DNA of 64,000 nucleotides from Lentibacillus daqui (lineage in GTDB: Bacteria; Bacillota; Bacilli; Bacillales; Amphibacillaceae), in contig NZ_CP114176.1 of NCBI RefSeq assembly GCF_027186265.1, positions 3,688,522-3,752,521 of the forward strand, written 5' to 3'. This document shows positions 54,571 through 64,000 of this stretch, piece after piece. Position numbers and translations under genes: made by a program. How positions within the stretch are numbered: the stretch's first letter is position 1; each line of letters begins with the position of its first letter. The notes under the pieces are model-generated. The model ran no database searches and had not been told where the DNA came from. It saw only the letters and a program-made list of their open reading frames with translations.

Positions 54571-55324
54571 TACTCATCACTTCCTTCGCTAATTCAAGAT
54601 ATACTTCTGCACCTCTTGATTTCGGATCATACGTAATGATCGGCTGTCCGTAACTAGGGGCTTCACCTAATCGTATGTTCCTTGGAATAATCGACTTGTA
54701 TACTTTGTCCTGGAAGTACTTTTTCACTTCTTCAATAACCTGAATACCCAAATTGGTCCTGGCATCCAGCATCGTCAACAAAACGCCTTCAATCATCAAT
54801 TCCTTGTTCAAATGTTTCTGTACCAAACGGATCGTATTTAACAATTGACTAAGTCCTTCCAAAGCGTAATATTCACATTGCACCGGAATCATTACTGTGT
54901 CCGCAGATGTGAGGGCATTTATCGTCAACAACCCTAATGATGGCGGGCAATCAATAATGATATAATCATAATTTTCCTTTAGACTGTCCAATGCTTTTTT
55001 TAAGCGAATTTCACGGGATATAGTTGGGACTAATTCAATTTCTGCGCCAGCAAGTTGAATGGTGGCAGGGATTATATCCAAGTTTTCAACATTTGTTGGA
55101 ACACAAACTTCCTCGGCAGGCAGGTCTTCAACAAGCACATTATATACACATTGATCCATATCGGCCTTATTTACACCTAATCCACTTGTAGCATTTCCCT
55201 GCGGATCAATATCAACCAATAACACTTTTTTATCAAACGACGCCAGGCAAGCACTTAAATTAACTGAAGATGTTGTTTTTCCTACACCACCCTTTTGGTT
55301 TGCGATGGCGATTGTTTTATTCAT
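54551..55324 (-). CDS. parA: Chromosome partitioning ATPase ParA (Soj)
   Basis: 257 residues. The deviant Walker A KGGVGKTTSSVNL (about 11-23) with signature Lys, Walker B IIDCPPSLGLLTINAL (about 124-139), and DPQGNATSGLG are as in Soj. Its dimer binds DNA and, with ParB, positions origins and controls DnaA. Upstream of and overlapping parB. Confidence 0.97.
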   Translation of the reverse strand: MNKTIAIANQKGGVGKTTSSVNLSACLASFDKKVLLVDIDPQGNATSGLGVNKADMDQCVYNVLVEDLPAEEVCVPTNVENLDIIPATIQLAGAEIELVPTISREIRLKKALDSLKENYDYIIIDCPPSLGLLTINALTSADTVMIPVQCEYYALEGLSQLLNTIRLVQKHLNKELMIEGVLLTMLDARTNLGIQVIEEVKKYFQDKVYKSIIPRNIRLGEAPSYGQPIITYDPKSRGAEVYLELAKEVMSSGERVR

Positions 55325-55492
55325 GGTTTCACCTACCTAAAAAACTCTATATCTATTATTTTATCATTTATTTGCTAGAAAGAACTAGCTTTTTCGCTTT
55401 GTTGAAAAAAAATTAATTTGCTTAAGGAGGGTTTAAATAACAGCCCTATATCCAGCTGCAGCGATCAAGGGCGCCACCGCTGTTGCATATAC

Positions 55493-55525
55493 AAAAACTA
55501 CCCATCGTAAAGGGGACGGGTAGTT
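55493..55525 (-). terminator. Terminator after noc
   Basis: On the minus strand AACTACCC and GGGTAGTT form the stem, followed by TTTTG. It separates noc from parA. Confidence 0.8.
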
Positions 55526-55540
55526 GATCTTGCCTGCTGT

Positions 55541-56389
55541 TTACTCTTTCTTTTTGGGAATCTTAATGGTGATCTGATAATATTCGTCCAAATCTTCTTC
55601 GTCTGTCTCCACATCAATTCCAGTATCAGAAACCATATTTAATGATTGCCGAATGGTATTCATAGCAATTCGAATGTCTTTATTAACGCCTTTTAATTTT
55701 GGTCGCTTTTTCTTTTTACTTTCTGTTGAATCATTTAATTTTTTAATCCGTTCTTCAGTTTGTTTGACATTGAGATCCTTGTCCAAAATTTCTTCAAGTA
55801 GTTTTTCCTGCTGTTCCGGATCCTTCACTTTGATTAATGCCCGTGCATGCCGTTCGGTAATTGTTTTTTCCATTAATGCTGTTTGTACACTTTCGGGTAA
55901 CTTCAACAGTCTTAATTTATTCGCAATTGTTGATTGATTTTTACCCAACCGTTGCGCCAAGGCCTCTTGTGTTAATGAATGAAGTTCCAATAATTTGGCA
56001 TACGCTGTTGCTTCTTCAATAACTGTCAGTTCCTCCCGCTGCAGGTTCTCAATCAAGGCAACGGAAGCAGTCTCCGCATCGGTCATTTCCCGAATAATTA
56101 CCGGCGCCTTTTCCCACTCCAACGTTTGGATCGCACGCCATCTTCGTTCTCCGGCGATTAGTTCATATGAATCTTCATCTACTTTCCTGACGATAATTGG
56201 CTGAATCATTCCATGTGTATGAATGGTTTGTGCCAATTCTTGTATTTTTTCTTCATCAAACACGGATCTCGGCTGAAAGCGATTCGGCCCGATATTTTTA
56301 ACAGGAATCTGAATAACCTCGTCTGGACGATATGTCTCTTCTTCTGGTTCTGAATTGGATTTATCCCCCAACCCAAAAATACGCAACAT
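55541..56389 (-). CDS. noc: Nucleoid occlusion protein Noc
   Basis: 282 residues, a ParB paralogue. The N-terminal amphipathic peptide [10 protein letters not shown] targets the membrane, followed by a CTPase core ([32 protein letters not shown]) and a helix-turn-helix ([24 protein letters not shown]; about 142-165) that in B. subtilis reads ATTTCCCGGGAAAT. The C-terminus dimerises. It blocks division over unsegregated DNA. Perfect and near-perfect binding sites are present at 28337 and 27537. Confidence 0.96.
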   Translation of the reverse strand: MLRIFGLGDKSNSEPEEETYRPDEVIQIPVKNIGPNRFQPRSVFDEEKIQELAQTIHTHGMIQPIIVRKVDEDSYELIAGERRWRAIQTLEWEKAPVIIREMTDAETASVALIENLQREELTVIEEATAYAKLLELHSLTQEALAQRLGKNQSTIANKLRLLKLPESVQTALMEKTITERHARALIKVKDPEQQEKLLEEILDKDLNVKQTEERIKKLNDSTESKKKKRPKLKGVNKDIRIAMNTIRQSLNMVSDTGIDVETDEEDLDEYYQITIKIPKKKE

Positions 56390-56535
56390 TATCAGACACC
56401 ACCTTTACTATGAAGCGCTACAAATAAAGTGAACCTTCCTTTAGCATACAATTAGCATAAATTAATCCCATATCTTTAAAATGAATAGAACTTCACGCCC
56501 TAATATAGAAGTATTGCTGTCCATTATTTATTAAA

Positions 56536-56551
56536 TGTTTCACGTGAAACA
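56536..56551. promoter_or_regulatory. parS site between noc and rsmG
   Basis: TGTTTCACGTGAAACA is a perfect 16-bp palindrome and fits the parS consensus. It lies in a 360-bp gene-free stretch (56390-56752) that otherwise shows only AT-rich promoter-like DNA. Confidence 0.95.
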
Positions 56552-56752
56552 TAGTAATTTCTTTCATCTAATATAAACTCATAAAACACTCTACTAATTT
56601 TATTCTATCATAGATGGAGCTAGAAAAGTATGACATAGAAAAAATAAGTGAAACTTTTTGGTGACGACTAGTTATGGAAAATGCTATGTTTATTTTAACT
56701 GTCATACCTTAAGATAGTGATTATATAACAAACAAATGATATTCTCGTTTGG

Positions 56753-57469
56753 TCATGATAATGGCTTTTTATTTGGCAAACCTGGTTTTCTTGGGTATTT
56801 GGAGGGGGTTTTGCCTATTTTATTGACAAAAATAATCGCACGTTCACTATTTTCCTCTGGTAATGCAAACGTATGTACATTGGGCGTATCGCCACCCAAT
56901 TGTGCCAGTGCCGGCTTTGCATCAGTTACTTCTTCGTTTGTTTGTGCACCCTTCATAGCTAGAAAAACGCCATTTTGTTTGCACAATGGTAAACATAATT
57001 CACTTAAAACTGACAATCTGGCCACGGCACGAGCAATAACAACATCAAATTTTTCCCGAAATGTCGATTTTCTCCCAAAGCTTTCGGCCCGGTCATGGTA
57101 AAAGGCGACATTGTTCAAATCAAGCGTTGTTGCCAAATGTTCCAGAAACCCAATCCGTTTTTTAAGTGAATCAACAATAGTGACGTGCAAATCTGGAAAA
57201 CATATTTTGAGCGGGATGCTTGGGAATCCAGCACCAGCACCCACATCACAAATATGCTGATTGTTTGCAAAGTCATAATAAAATGCAGCAGTAATGGAGT
57301 CATAGAAGTGCTTTAAATAGACATCTGTTTCCAATGTTAATGCCGTTAAATTTATTTTTTCATTCCACTCAATTAAGGTGTTGAAGTACAAAGCAAACTG
57401 TTTTATTTGTTTTTTACTCAATTTTATCCCATGCTTGCCTAATTCAGTAACAAATTGCTCTGGATTCAT
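56753..57469 (-). CDS. rsmG: 16S rRNA (guanine-527 N7)-methyltransferase RsmG
   Basis: 238 residues. It methylates G527 of 16S rRNA with SAM. SAM site: [18 protein letters not shown] (about 72-89); [17 protein letters not shown] follows (about 95-111), as does [16 protein letters not shown]. The N-terminal helix pair matches RsmG. It lies 18 bp after mnmG in one operon. Confidence 0.97.
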   Translation of the reverse strand: MNPEQFVTELGKHGIKLSKKQIKQFALYFNTLIEWNEKINLTALTLETDVYLKHFYDSITAAFYYDFANNQHICDVGAGAGFPSIPLKICFPDLHVTIVDSLKKRIGFLEHLATTLDLNNVAFYHDRAESFGRKSTFREKFDVVIARAVARLSVLSELCLPLCKQNGVFLAMKGAQTNEEVTDAKPALAQLGGDTPNVHTFALPEENSERAIIFVNKIGKTPSKYPRKPGLPNKKPLS

Positions 57470-57487
57470 GACGGCGTCTCCTTACCT

Positions 57488-59374
57488 TTAATTTGCCACT
57501 CGTGCTATTTTTCCTTGTTCAATATAGACGAGCAAAATAGACACATCTGATGGGTTCACTCCGGAAATCCTTGATGCCTGGCCAACAGATAGTGGTCGTA
57601 CCTTTTTCAGTTTTTGTCTTGCTTCGGTAGCAATACCATTAATATCGTCATAATCAAGGTTATCCGGTATTTTCTTATCTTCCATCTTCAACATGCGTTC
57701 TACCTGTTCATTGGCTTTTTTAATATAACCCTCATACATGATTTGGATTTCGACCTGTTCCTTGACAATCGCTGTTAAGGTGTCATCCGTTTCAATTACC
57801 CGTTCAAGGAGTTCATAGGTCATTTCCGGACGTTTTAACAAGTCTGCTGCCCTAACTGCTTCTTTTAGTGGTGTCGCATTTACTTCCTTTAACAATGCCT
57901 GAACATTGTCTTCCGGTTTTACGATAATTTTTCTAAGCCGTTCTTTTTCCTGTTCTACCAACCGGTTTTTCTCCAGATACGCTTGATACCGTTCTTCTTT
58001 AATCAAGCCCAACTGATAGCCGATTTCCGTTAGACGCAAATCTGCATTATCATGACGTAACAGCAGGCGATATTCAGCACGGGATGTCAACAAACGATAT
58101 GGTTCCTTTGTTCCTTTGGTAACCAGGTCATCAATTAACACGCCAATGTATGCTTGTGAGCGGTCCAAAATTAATGGATCTTTTCCCAATACCTTGGCTG
58201 CTGCATTGATCCCGGCCATCATCCCTTGAGCAGCGGCTTCTTCATATCCCGATGTGCCATTAATTTGCCCGGCGGTAAACAAACCAGGAATCTTTTTCGT
58301 TTCCAATGTTGGCCAAAGTTGTGTTGGTACAATCGTGTCATATTCAATCGCATATCCAGCCCGCATGATTTCAGCATTTTCCAGACCTGGCACGGATTTT
58401 ACCATTTCATGCTGAACAGACTCCGGTAAAGAGGTTGATAATCCCTGGACATATACTTCCTCTGTTTCTCTTCCTTCTGGTTCCAAGAAGATTTGATGGC
58501 GAGGCTTATCATTAAAACGAACAATTTTATCTTCAATGGAAGGACAATATCGTGGGCCAGTACCACGTTTTGCTCCAGAATACATCGCAGAAAGACTCAG
58601 ATTATCATTAATAATCTGGTGTGTGAATTCATTTGTATACGTGAGCCAGCATGGAATTTGGTCAGTAATATATTCCGTCGTTTCATAAGAAAATCCTTGT
58701 GCTTTCACATCACCTGGTTGTATCTCTGTTTTCGAATAGTCGATCGTATGACTATTTACCCGTGGTGGTGTACCTGTCTTGAACCGGGTAATTTCAAAAC
58801 CAAGTTCCTCCAGGTGTTCAGAAAGTTTGATCGATGGACGTTGGTTGTTGGGGCCACTTTCATATTCCAGATCCCCCATTAACACTTTTCCGCGCATAAA
58901 TGTGCCAGTAGTGATAATTACATTTTCAGCATGATACGCTGCTTTTGTTTCCGTTATAACGCCTTTACATACACCATCTTCAATGATTAATTTGTCAACC
59001 ATGCCTTGGCGAAGGGTCAGGTTTTCCTCATTTTCCAATGTTTTTTTCATTTCTCGAATATATAATGGCTTATCCGCCTGTGCACGTAAGGCTCTCACTG
59101 CAGGTCCTTTTCTGGTATTTAACATCCGCATTTGGATATATGTTTTGTCGATCACTTTTGCCATAACCCCACCAAGGGCGTCAATTTCCCGTACAACAAT
59201 CCCTTTTGCTGGACCACCAAGTGATGGGTTACATGGCATAAATGCGACCATATCCAGATTAAGGGACAACATTAATGTTTTCGCACCCATGCGGGCAGCA
59301 GCTACACCTGCCTCGCATCCGGCATGACCTGCACCGATGACAATGACGTCATAATGTCCTGCATCATATACCAT
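57488..59374 (-). CDS. mnmG: tRNA uridine-34 5-carboxymethylaminomethyl modification enzyme MnmG (GidA)
   Basis: 628 residues, equal to B. subtilis. FAD motif [21 protein letters not shown] (about 10-30), then [28 protein letters not shown] and the C-terminal [25 protein letters not shown]. With MnmE it modifies the wobble U34 of several tRNAs. I choose ATG 59374 since AAAGGA lies eight bases upstream; the ATG at 59383 overlaps that site. Confidence 0.97.
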   Translation of the reverse strand: MVYDAGHYDVIVIGAGHAGCEAGVAAARMGAKTLMLSLNLDMVAFMPCNPSLGGPAKGIVVREIDALGGVMAKVIDKTYIQMRMLNTRKGPAVRALRAQADKPLYIREMKKTLENEENLTLRQGMVDKLIIEDGVCKGVITETKAAYHAENVIITTGTFMRGKVLMGDLEYESGPNNQRPSIKLSEHLEELGFEITRFKTGTPPRVNSHTIDYSKTEIQPGDVKAQGFSYETTEYITDQIPCWLTYTNEFTHQIINDNLSLSAMYSGAKRGTGPRYCPSIEDKIVRFNDKPRHQIFLEPEGRETEEVYVQGLSTSLPESVQHEMVKSVPGLENAEIMRAGYAIEYDTIVPTQLWPTLETKKIPGLFTAGQINGTSGYEEAAAQGMMAGINAAAKVLGKDPLILDRSQAYIGVLIDDLVTKGTKEPYRLLTSRAEYRLLLRHDNADLRLTEIGYQLGLIKEERYQAYLEKNRLVEQEKERLRKIIVKPEDNVQALLKEVNATPLKEAVRAADLLKRPEMTYELLERVIETDDTLTAIVKEQVEIQIMYEGYIKKANEQVERMLKMEDKKIPDNLDYDDINGIATEARQKLKKVRPLSVGQASRISGVNPSDVSILLVYIEQGKIARVAN

Positions 59375-59477
59375 ATTTTTCATCCTTTCTTTTTCGAAGT
59401 CTGCTGAAGCATCCTTTTGCTACCGTTGACTGGATGCATTCAATACCTATCTGAATATGTTTCGAAACGCTGTATCA

Positions 59478-60854
59478 TTATTTTCCCAAGCAGAATTGTG
59501 AAAATAACTGGTCAATCAGACTGTCACTGGCGGTATCACCAATAATTTCACCTAAAATTTCCCAAGTACGGGTGACATCAATCTGTACAATATCCAAAGG
59601 CATAGCCATCTCCAAGCCTTGCATTGCATCCTCCAACGCCTGGTTTGCCTGTTTCAACAGTTGAATATGACGTACATTGGAGACATAGGTTAAATCACCT
59701 GTATCAATATCACCAGCAAAAAATACTTTCGCAATAGCCGCTTCCAATTCATCAATTCCAGTTTCATTAATTAATGCAGTCGTAATAACAGGATTTCCTC
59801 CCGTATATTCCCTTAGACTATCTAAATCAAGTTTTTGCGGTAAATCTGTTTTATTGATAATAACAATATACTGCAAACCTTGAATTGCTTCAAACAGCCG
59901 CTTATCTTCTTCAGTTAGTTCCTCATTATAATCCAGCACAAACAAGATAAGATCTGATTCATTCAAAACCTGTCTGGATCGTTCGACACCAATTTTCTCA
60001 ACGATATCTTCTGTTTCACGAATTCCTGCCGTATCAACCAATTTTAACGGCACACCACGGACATTGACATATTCCTCAATGACATCTCTGGTTGTACCGG
60101 CGACTTCAGTGACTATTGCTTTATTTTCCTGAACAAGTGCGTTCATTAATGATGACTTTCCTACATTTGGACGACCAATAATCGCAGTTGCCAAACCTTC
60201 ACGTAAAATTTTACCCTGTTTGGCCACTTCCAGCAGCTTAGCAATTTCCTCATGCACTTTTTGCGTTTTTTCCCGCATCATTTGATGAGACATTTCTTCT
60301 ACATCATCGTATTCGGGATAATCGATATTCACTTCAACATGGGCCACCGTCTCCAATAGTTCTTGTCGTAATTGTTTAATCAAATAGGACAATCGTCCGT
60401 CCATCTGTTTCAATGCTACAGACATTGCTTTATCCGTCTTGGCACGAATGAGATCCATCACCGCTTCTGCCTGCGATAAATCAATTCGTCCATTTAGAAA
60501 TGCCCGTTTCGTAAATTCACCAGGCTCTGCCAAACGTGCCTCTTTACGCAGAATGAGTTCCAGCACACGATTTACCGAAACCATACCACCATGACAATTA
60601 ATTTCCACGACATCTTCCCGCGTAAATGTCTTCGGTGCACGCATAACCGATACCATCACTTCCTCAGCAACTTCCCCTGTTTCCGGTTCGATGATTTTCC
60701 CATAATGAATCGTATGTGATGGTACCTCTGCCAGATCTTTTCCGCGGTACAATTTATTCGTTATCGCAATTGCTTCTGGTCCACTTAATCGTACAATAGC
60801 AATCGCACCTTCACCAATTGGCGTCGAAATTGCTGCGATCGTATCTGCTTCCAT
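59478..60854 (-). CDS. mnmE: tRNA modification GTPase MnmE (TrmE)
   Basis: 458 residues. N-terminal folate-binding domain ([22 protein letters not shown]), central helical domain, and inserted G domain (about 220-380) with P loop [15 protein letters not shown]2 [12 protein letters not shown]3 DTAGI and G4 NKTDLP. It ends in the invariant FCLGK. Partner of MnmG. GGAGGTGAAG lies before the ATG. Confidence 0.97.
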   Translation of the reverse strand: MEADTIAAISTPIGEGAIAIVRLSGPEAIAITNKLYRGKDLAEVPSHTIHYGKIIEPETGEVAEEVMVSVMRAPKTFTREDVVEINCHGGMVSVNRVLELILRKEARLAEPGEFTKRAFLNGRIDLSQAEAVMDLIRAKTDKAMSVALKQMDGRLSYLIKQLRQELLETVAHVEVNIDYPEYDDVEEMSHQMMREKTQKVHEEIAKLLEVAKQGKILREGLATAIIGRPNVGKSSLMNALVQENKAIVTEVAGTTRDVIEEYVNVRGVPLKLVDTAGIRETEDIVEKIGVERSRQVLNESDLILFVLDYNEELTEEDKRLFEAIQGLQYIVIINKTDLPQKLDLDSLREYTGGNPVITTALINETGIDELEAAIAKVFFAGDIDTGDLTYVSNVRHIQLLKQANQALEDAMQGLEMAMPLDIVQIDVTRTWEILGEIIGDTASDSLIDQLFSQFCLGK

Positions 60855-60955
60855 TACTTCACCTCCAATTCCATAGCTAATATCTATATGTTAAGAAATT
60901 ATTTTTTTAGGGTCACTAACTTAATAGAATACCACAAGTTAAAATAAAAATAAAC

Positions 60956-61003
60956 TTATCCACAACAGATTTTTATTCATCTCTTTATCTTTATTTATCC
61001 ACA
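60956..61003. promoter_or_regulatory. Pair of DnaA boxes upstream of mnmE
   Basis: TTATCCACA occurs at 60956-60964 and 60995-61003 in the 320-bp gap between mnmE and jag. They may regulate mnmE or extend the DnaA-rich origin area. The remainder of the gap holds a terminator at 61098. Confidence 0.6.
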
Positions 61004-61097
61004 TGTTCATAACTATTTAAAACCGGGTCGATTATTAAAAAATAAGATGAAATCTGTGGAAATAAAGCTGACGAACTATTCAAGAGTTTATTGCCAT

Positions 61098-61137
61098 AAA
61101 AAAACACTTTGATCATCAATGATCAAAGTGTTTTTTT
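61098..61137. terminator. Strong terminator after jag
   Basis: CACTTTGATCA and TGATCAAAGTG pair with loop TCAA; A and T runs flank the stem. It is symmetrical and ends the rnpA-yidC-jag transcripts. Confidence 0.92.
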
Positions 61138-61173
61138 AATTTCTTTTTATATTTTTCCCGAAACAGACAAAGA

Positions 61174-61791
61174 TTATAATGGCTTAATAACAATATGCCG
61201 ATGCGGATCGACTCCATCTGAATATGTGGAAATGCTTCCATTATTTTGTAATACATGATGAATGATTTTACGTTCAAACGCAGGCATTGGCTCCAGCGCC
61301 ACTTTTTTTTGCAATCGTACCGCTTTATTGGCCATTTTTTCTGCCAATGCCTGCAATGTTTCCCGTCGCCTTTGTCGGTAACCTTCCGCATCAACGGTTA
61401 CAGTGTAAAATTGGTCACTGCCTTTATTTAAAACAAGTTGAACCAAATATTGCAATGCGTTTAATGTTTGTCCGTGTTTTCCGATAAGCATTGCTATTTT
61501 TTCGCCACTCAAGTCATAGTGTACATGATTGTCTTCCACTGTTACCACTATCTCAACAGGCACATTCATTTGTCTGGTAACTGAATGAATAAATTTCTTT
61601 GTATATTCGACCCGATTTTCCTTTTTTGTTACTTTTACAACTGCAGGTTTCGAACCAAAGACCCCAAGAAGTCCCCTTTTTCCCTCATCAATAACCTCAA
61701 CTTCGACATGATCCTTCGTGGTGTTTAACTGCTCTAACGCTGACCGGACCGCTTCCTCAACCGTTTGTCCACTAGCAGTTATCTCTTTCAC
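61174..61791 (-). CDS. jag: RNA-binding protein Jag (KhpB/EloR)
   Basis: 205 residues. Jag N domain ([20 protein letters not shown]), a type II KH domain with [18 protein letters not shown] (about 104-121), and an R3H domain ([21 protein letters not shown]; about 137-157; [15 protein letters not shown]). It binds RNA with KhpA and influences elongation and division. It overlaps yidC by 4 bases, as in related species. Confidence 0.95.
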   Translation of the reverse strand: MKEITASGQTVEEAVRSALEQLNTTKDHVEVEVIDEGKRGLLGVFGSKPAVVKVTKKENRVEYTKKFIHSVTRQMNVPVEIVVTVEDNHVHYDLSGEKIAMLIGKHGQTLNALQYLVQLVLNKGSDQFYTVTVDAEGYRQRRRETLQALAEKMANKAVRLQKKVALEPMPAFERKIIHHVLQNNGSISTYSDGVDPHRHIVIKPL

Positions 61792-62555
61792 TTCTTCTCT
61801 CCTCCATTATTATTAGCCATCATCGGCTTTCGAATGAAAATAGTTTGCGCAATCATAAATATGTTACCGACCACCCAATATAATGGTAACGCGGATGGTA
61901 AAAATAACCCAAAGACAAAAATCATAATTGGCATCATATACAGCATAACCGCCATTTGCGGGTTTTGTCCTGCGGGGTTGCCCGCCATCATCAATTTTTG
62001 CTGCAAGAATGTACCTACACCTGCAAGTAATGGTAAAATAAAGAATGGATCCGGCTGACCTAACTCAAACCATAAGAACTGGTGGTTTTGAATTGCCTGC
62101 GTTCGCCTGATTGCATGGTAAAAAGCAATTAAAATCGGCATTTGAATAAAAATTGGCAAACATCCAGCAAGCGGATTGACTCCATGTTTTTGAAACAATG
62201 CCATCGTTTCTTGCTGTAGTTTCTGTTGTGTATTGGCATCTTTTGAACTATATTTTTTTTGCAGTTCTTTTAATTGCGGCTGAATGTCCTGCATTGCCTG
62301 CGAACTTTTTAATTGCTTCACATTTAATGGCAGTAAAATTAAACGAATGATAATGGTTACAATAATAATCGACAAACCATAACTGCCACTGAACAAGTCA
62401 GCAAAATATGTAAGAACCCATGACAAAGGATAAACAAAAACTGTATTCCAAAACCCTTTACTCTCCGGTGTTATTGGTTGATCCCATTCTGTACATCCAG
62501 AGAGAATTGCCAGCAAACCAACCAGGCTTGCAAGCAGTAATAACTTTTTACGCAC
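61788..62555 (-). CDS. yidC: Membrane protein insertase YidC (SpoIIIJ)
   Basis: 255 residues, YidC1 type. A lipoprotein signal ends LAILSGC (lipid-modified Cys near 21). Five membrane helices follow, with the positively charged groove residue Arg in [15 protein letters not shown] and a conserved [22 protein letters not shown]. It inserts membrane proteins alone or with Sec and is needed for SigG activation in spores. Start GTG 62555, with TAGGAGG upstream. Confidence 0.96.
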   Translation of the reverse strand: MRKKLLLLASLVGLLAILSGCTEWDQPITPESKGFWNTVFVYPLSWVLTYFADLFSGSYGLSIIIVTIIIRLILLPLNVKQLKSSQAMQDIQPQLKELQKKYSSKDANTQQKLQQETMALFQKHGVNPLAGCLPIFIQMPILIAFYHAIRRTQAIQNHQFLWFELGQPDPFFILPLLAGVGTFLQQKLMMAGNPAGQNPQMAVMLYMMPIMIFVFGLFLPSALPLYWVVGNIFMIAQTIFIRKPMMANNNGGEKK

Positions 62556-62689
62556 CCTGTTTCCTCCTAACTCTTGCACTATAACTTAATCTATCAAGAC
62601 TATAGTGCACAAGACAAGCCTATGTATATTACTTATTCATTAGTTTATCATTACATTCATGAAAATTTCTATATAAAACCAGCATTCCT

Positions 62690-63034
62690 TTACGATTTTT
62701 TAAGCAAATGCTGTTTCATTAATAAATGTGTTAAACTTTTTTTCATTTGATGGGAGCTCATTTCCTTTGTTGGTTGTCTGGCGATAATAACAATATCGTA
62801 GTCATTCCTGATGTTCTCTTCCAATTCAAGAAATGCTTGTCTCAAGTAACGTTTAATCCGATTTCTTGTTACAGCATTGCCGATCTTTTTCCCAACAGAA
62901 AGACCAATACGAAAATGACGTTGATCCGGCTTCTTTAAGAAATAAATGACCAGCTGACGATTAGCAAATGATTTCCCCTTCTTAAATACATGTTGAAATT
63001 CTTTATTGGCTTTAATCCGAAATTCCTTTTTCAT
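62690..63034 (-). CDS. rnpA: Ribonuclease P protein component
   Basis: 114 residues. RnpA motif [12 protein letters not shown] (about 57-68) and N-terminal [21 protein letters not shown]. It binds the RNA subunit and aids 5' tRNA processing. It lies between rpmH and yidC in the conserved oriC block. Confidence 0.97.
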   Translation of the reverse strand: MKKEFRIKANKEFQHVFKKGKSFANRQLVIYFLKKPDQRHFRIGLSVGKKIGNAVTRNRIKRYLRQAFLELEENIRNDYDIVIIARQPTKEMSSHQMKKSLTHLLMKQHLLKKS

Positions 63035-63216
63035 ATATCAATCACCTTTATATTAAAAGCGCAAACACCGATTTAACCGACGCTGTACTTGTACAAAAAA
63101 TCATACTAAACGGAAATACGGGAGACTCCCTTACGATTAAGAAAATATCTCCCACATTTTTATATAATATAAGCCATATACACTGCATTATTTCCACGTC
63201 AAGGCATAACAAGTGG

Positions 63217-63244
63217 AAAAAGACCACTGACTTATTTCAGTGGC
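63217..63244 (-). terminator. Terminator after rpmH
   Basis: On the minus strand CCACTG and CAGTGG pair with an 8-nt loop and are followed by TCTTTTT. It directly follows the stop codon, so rnpA probably has its own promoter or is reached by read-through. Confidence 0.8.
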
Positions 63245-63379
63245 CTATGCCGATAATACTTTTCTTCCTTTACGGCGACGACGAGCTAAAACTTGACGTC
63301 CGTTTTTAGTGCCCATCCGTGCGCGGAATCCGTGTACTTTTTTACGTTTACGATTATTTGGTTGAAACGTTCTTTTCAT
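63245..63379 (-). CDS. rpmH: 50S ribosomal protein L34
   Basis: 44 residues: [20 protein letters not shown] at the start and GRKVLSA at the end, the full L34 sequence pattern. Strongly basic. It is preceded by GGGAGGTG. In Bacillaceae rpmH is always the first gene to the left of the dnaA-side origin. Confidence 0.98.
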   Translation of the reverse strand: MKRTFQPNNRKRKKVHGFRARMGTKNGRQVLARRRRKGRKVLSA

Positions 63380-63558
63380 CTATCATGCACCTCCCAGGGG
63401 AAAATATATAAATACAACTTTAAACTAATCCTTCAGACAGTCTCACTAATTATACGGAATAAGCGTATTATCTGTCAAGGTACGAAGATAAACTTCATTC
63501 CCCATTTATAACTCACCTACATTTTTTAGCTAAACTCCTTCCCAAAGAAAATTTTATT

Positions 63559-63898
63559 TTATCCACATACCAATGTTCACTGTTTATTGACGATTTTTTT
63601 CTATCCACAACAGCTATCGACAAGAAAATCACAAAATATAGTAGTGTGGACAACAAATATCTACAATGTATGGAATTTGTGGATAACTGTCGAAAAACCG
63701 TTGCACAATAGCCTTTTATTTGATATTATATTTGTGTTTTAACATGTGGAAAACCCAATCATATGTTTCACTTATCCACAAAGTGTGAATAAGTTGTGGA
63801 TAGTTGTTCACAGTCTTGTTTGCTAACTTATCAACAAGCTAGTGGATATTGTATATAATTTCTGTTACAACATATATATAGATTCTTTTTTATCCACA
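63559..63898. other. Left (upstream of dnaA) DnaA-box region of oriC
   Basis: TTATNCACA boxes at 63559-63567 (+), 63678-63686 (-), 63772-63780 (+), 63784-63792 (-) and 63890-63898 (+), with one-mismatch copies at 63601, 63745, 63795, 63804 and 63828. The stretch from 63380 to 64000 has no gene. In B. subtilis this rpmH-dnaA gap holds the incAB part of the bipartite origin; dnaA should begin just beyond the right end of the window. The unwinding element lies after dnaA, outside the window. Confidence 0.92.
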
Positions 63899-64000
63899 AT
63901 AACAAAAAAGGAGTATTCTGTACGTTTACGCCTTTCCATCTTTCACTTTTAGCACTGAAGGATTGAGAGAGGCTTTTTCTATCATCTTGACCTGAAAGGA

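Overview
The window is about 64 kb from the left side of the replication origin of a low-GC, endospore-forming Firmicute of the family Bacillaceae. Family support comes from gene order at the right end: rpmH, rnpA, spoIIIJ/yidC, jag, mnmE, mnmG, rsmG, noc, soj/parA, spo0J/parB, then yyaC, yyzM, ychF, rpsF-ssb-rpsR, yybS, gdpP, rplI, dnaB(C), walRKHIJ-htrC and rlmH. This is the Bacillus subtilis order with some changes. Spore genes (yyaC, a YaaH/SleL-like cortex hydrolase, spoIIIJ), a Noc homologue, TTG/GTG starts and strong GGAGG ribosome binding sites agree. The genus is inference: the gene complement (mqo, extra transporters) and repeat types would suit Virgibacillus, Oceanobacillus or Lentibacillus.

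Left arm (1-31 kb) is more variable: a partial CofE-like ligase; a divergent LysR regulator/MFS transporter pair (yybE/yybF-like); a nucleobase permease; hpaB; malate:quinone oxidoreductase; a LysM-GH18 spore hydrolase; rarA; a Gfo/Idh/MocA dehydrogenase; a mannose-family PTS (manX fused IIAB, manY, manZ) with its DUF956 partner; rlmH; stress SDR; a secreted M14 carboxypeptidase; tatA; a LytTR regulator with a degenerate ABC half-domain, followed by an ABC exporter whose ATPase gene carries an in-frame amber stop; GNATs; pterin dehydratase; an ABC multidrug-type exporter.

Middle (31-47 kb) is the conserved wall-homeostasis and replication block: htrC, walJ, walI, walH, walK, walR, a UDG-like gene, dnaB helicase, rplI, gdpP, yybS, rpsR, ssb, rpsF. 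The usual purA is not between dnaB and walR. Right arm (47-64 kb) carries ychF, mscS, a YkvI transporter, yyaC, DUF554, a cysteine-desulfurase-like gene, the chromosome segregation pair parAB, noc, the tRNA-modification and membrane-insertion block and the DnaA-box-rich left part of oriC. Nearly all of 31.8-63.4 kb is transcribed leftwards, away from the origin.

Cis-acting chromosome biology is unusually visible. There are two good parS sites (one inside a coding sequence), a perfect Noc-binding palindrome with a near-perfect neighbour, a compact DnaA-box cluster about 35 kb from oriC, and the oriC cluster itself. Overlaid are repeats that gene annotation does not explain: three copies of a short transposon-like element (MITE) with 6-bp target duplications, one exactly at the ssb stop codon; two arrays of a strict 21-bp periodic repeat; a GC-rich two-hairpin island between yybS and gdpP; a GGGACAG palindrome at the rplI stop; and an exact 48-bp in-frame duplication in yyaC. 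I found no tRNA, rRNA, CRISPR array, prophage or intact insertion sequence.
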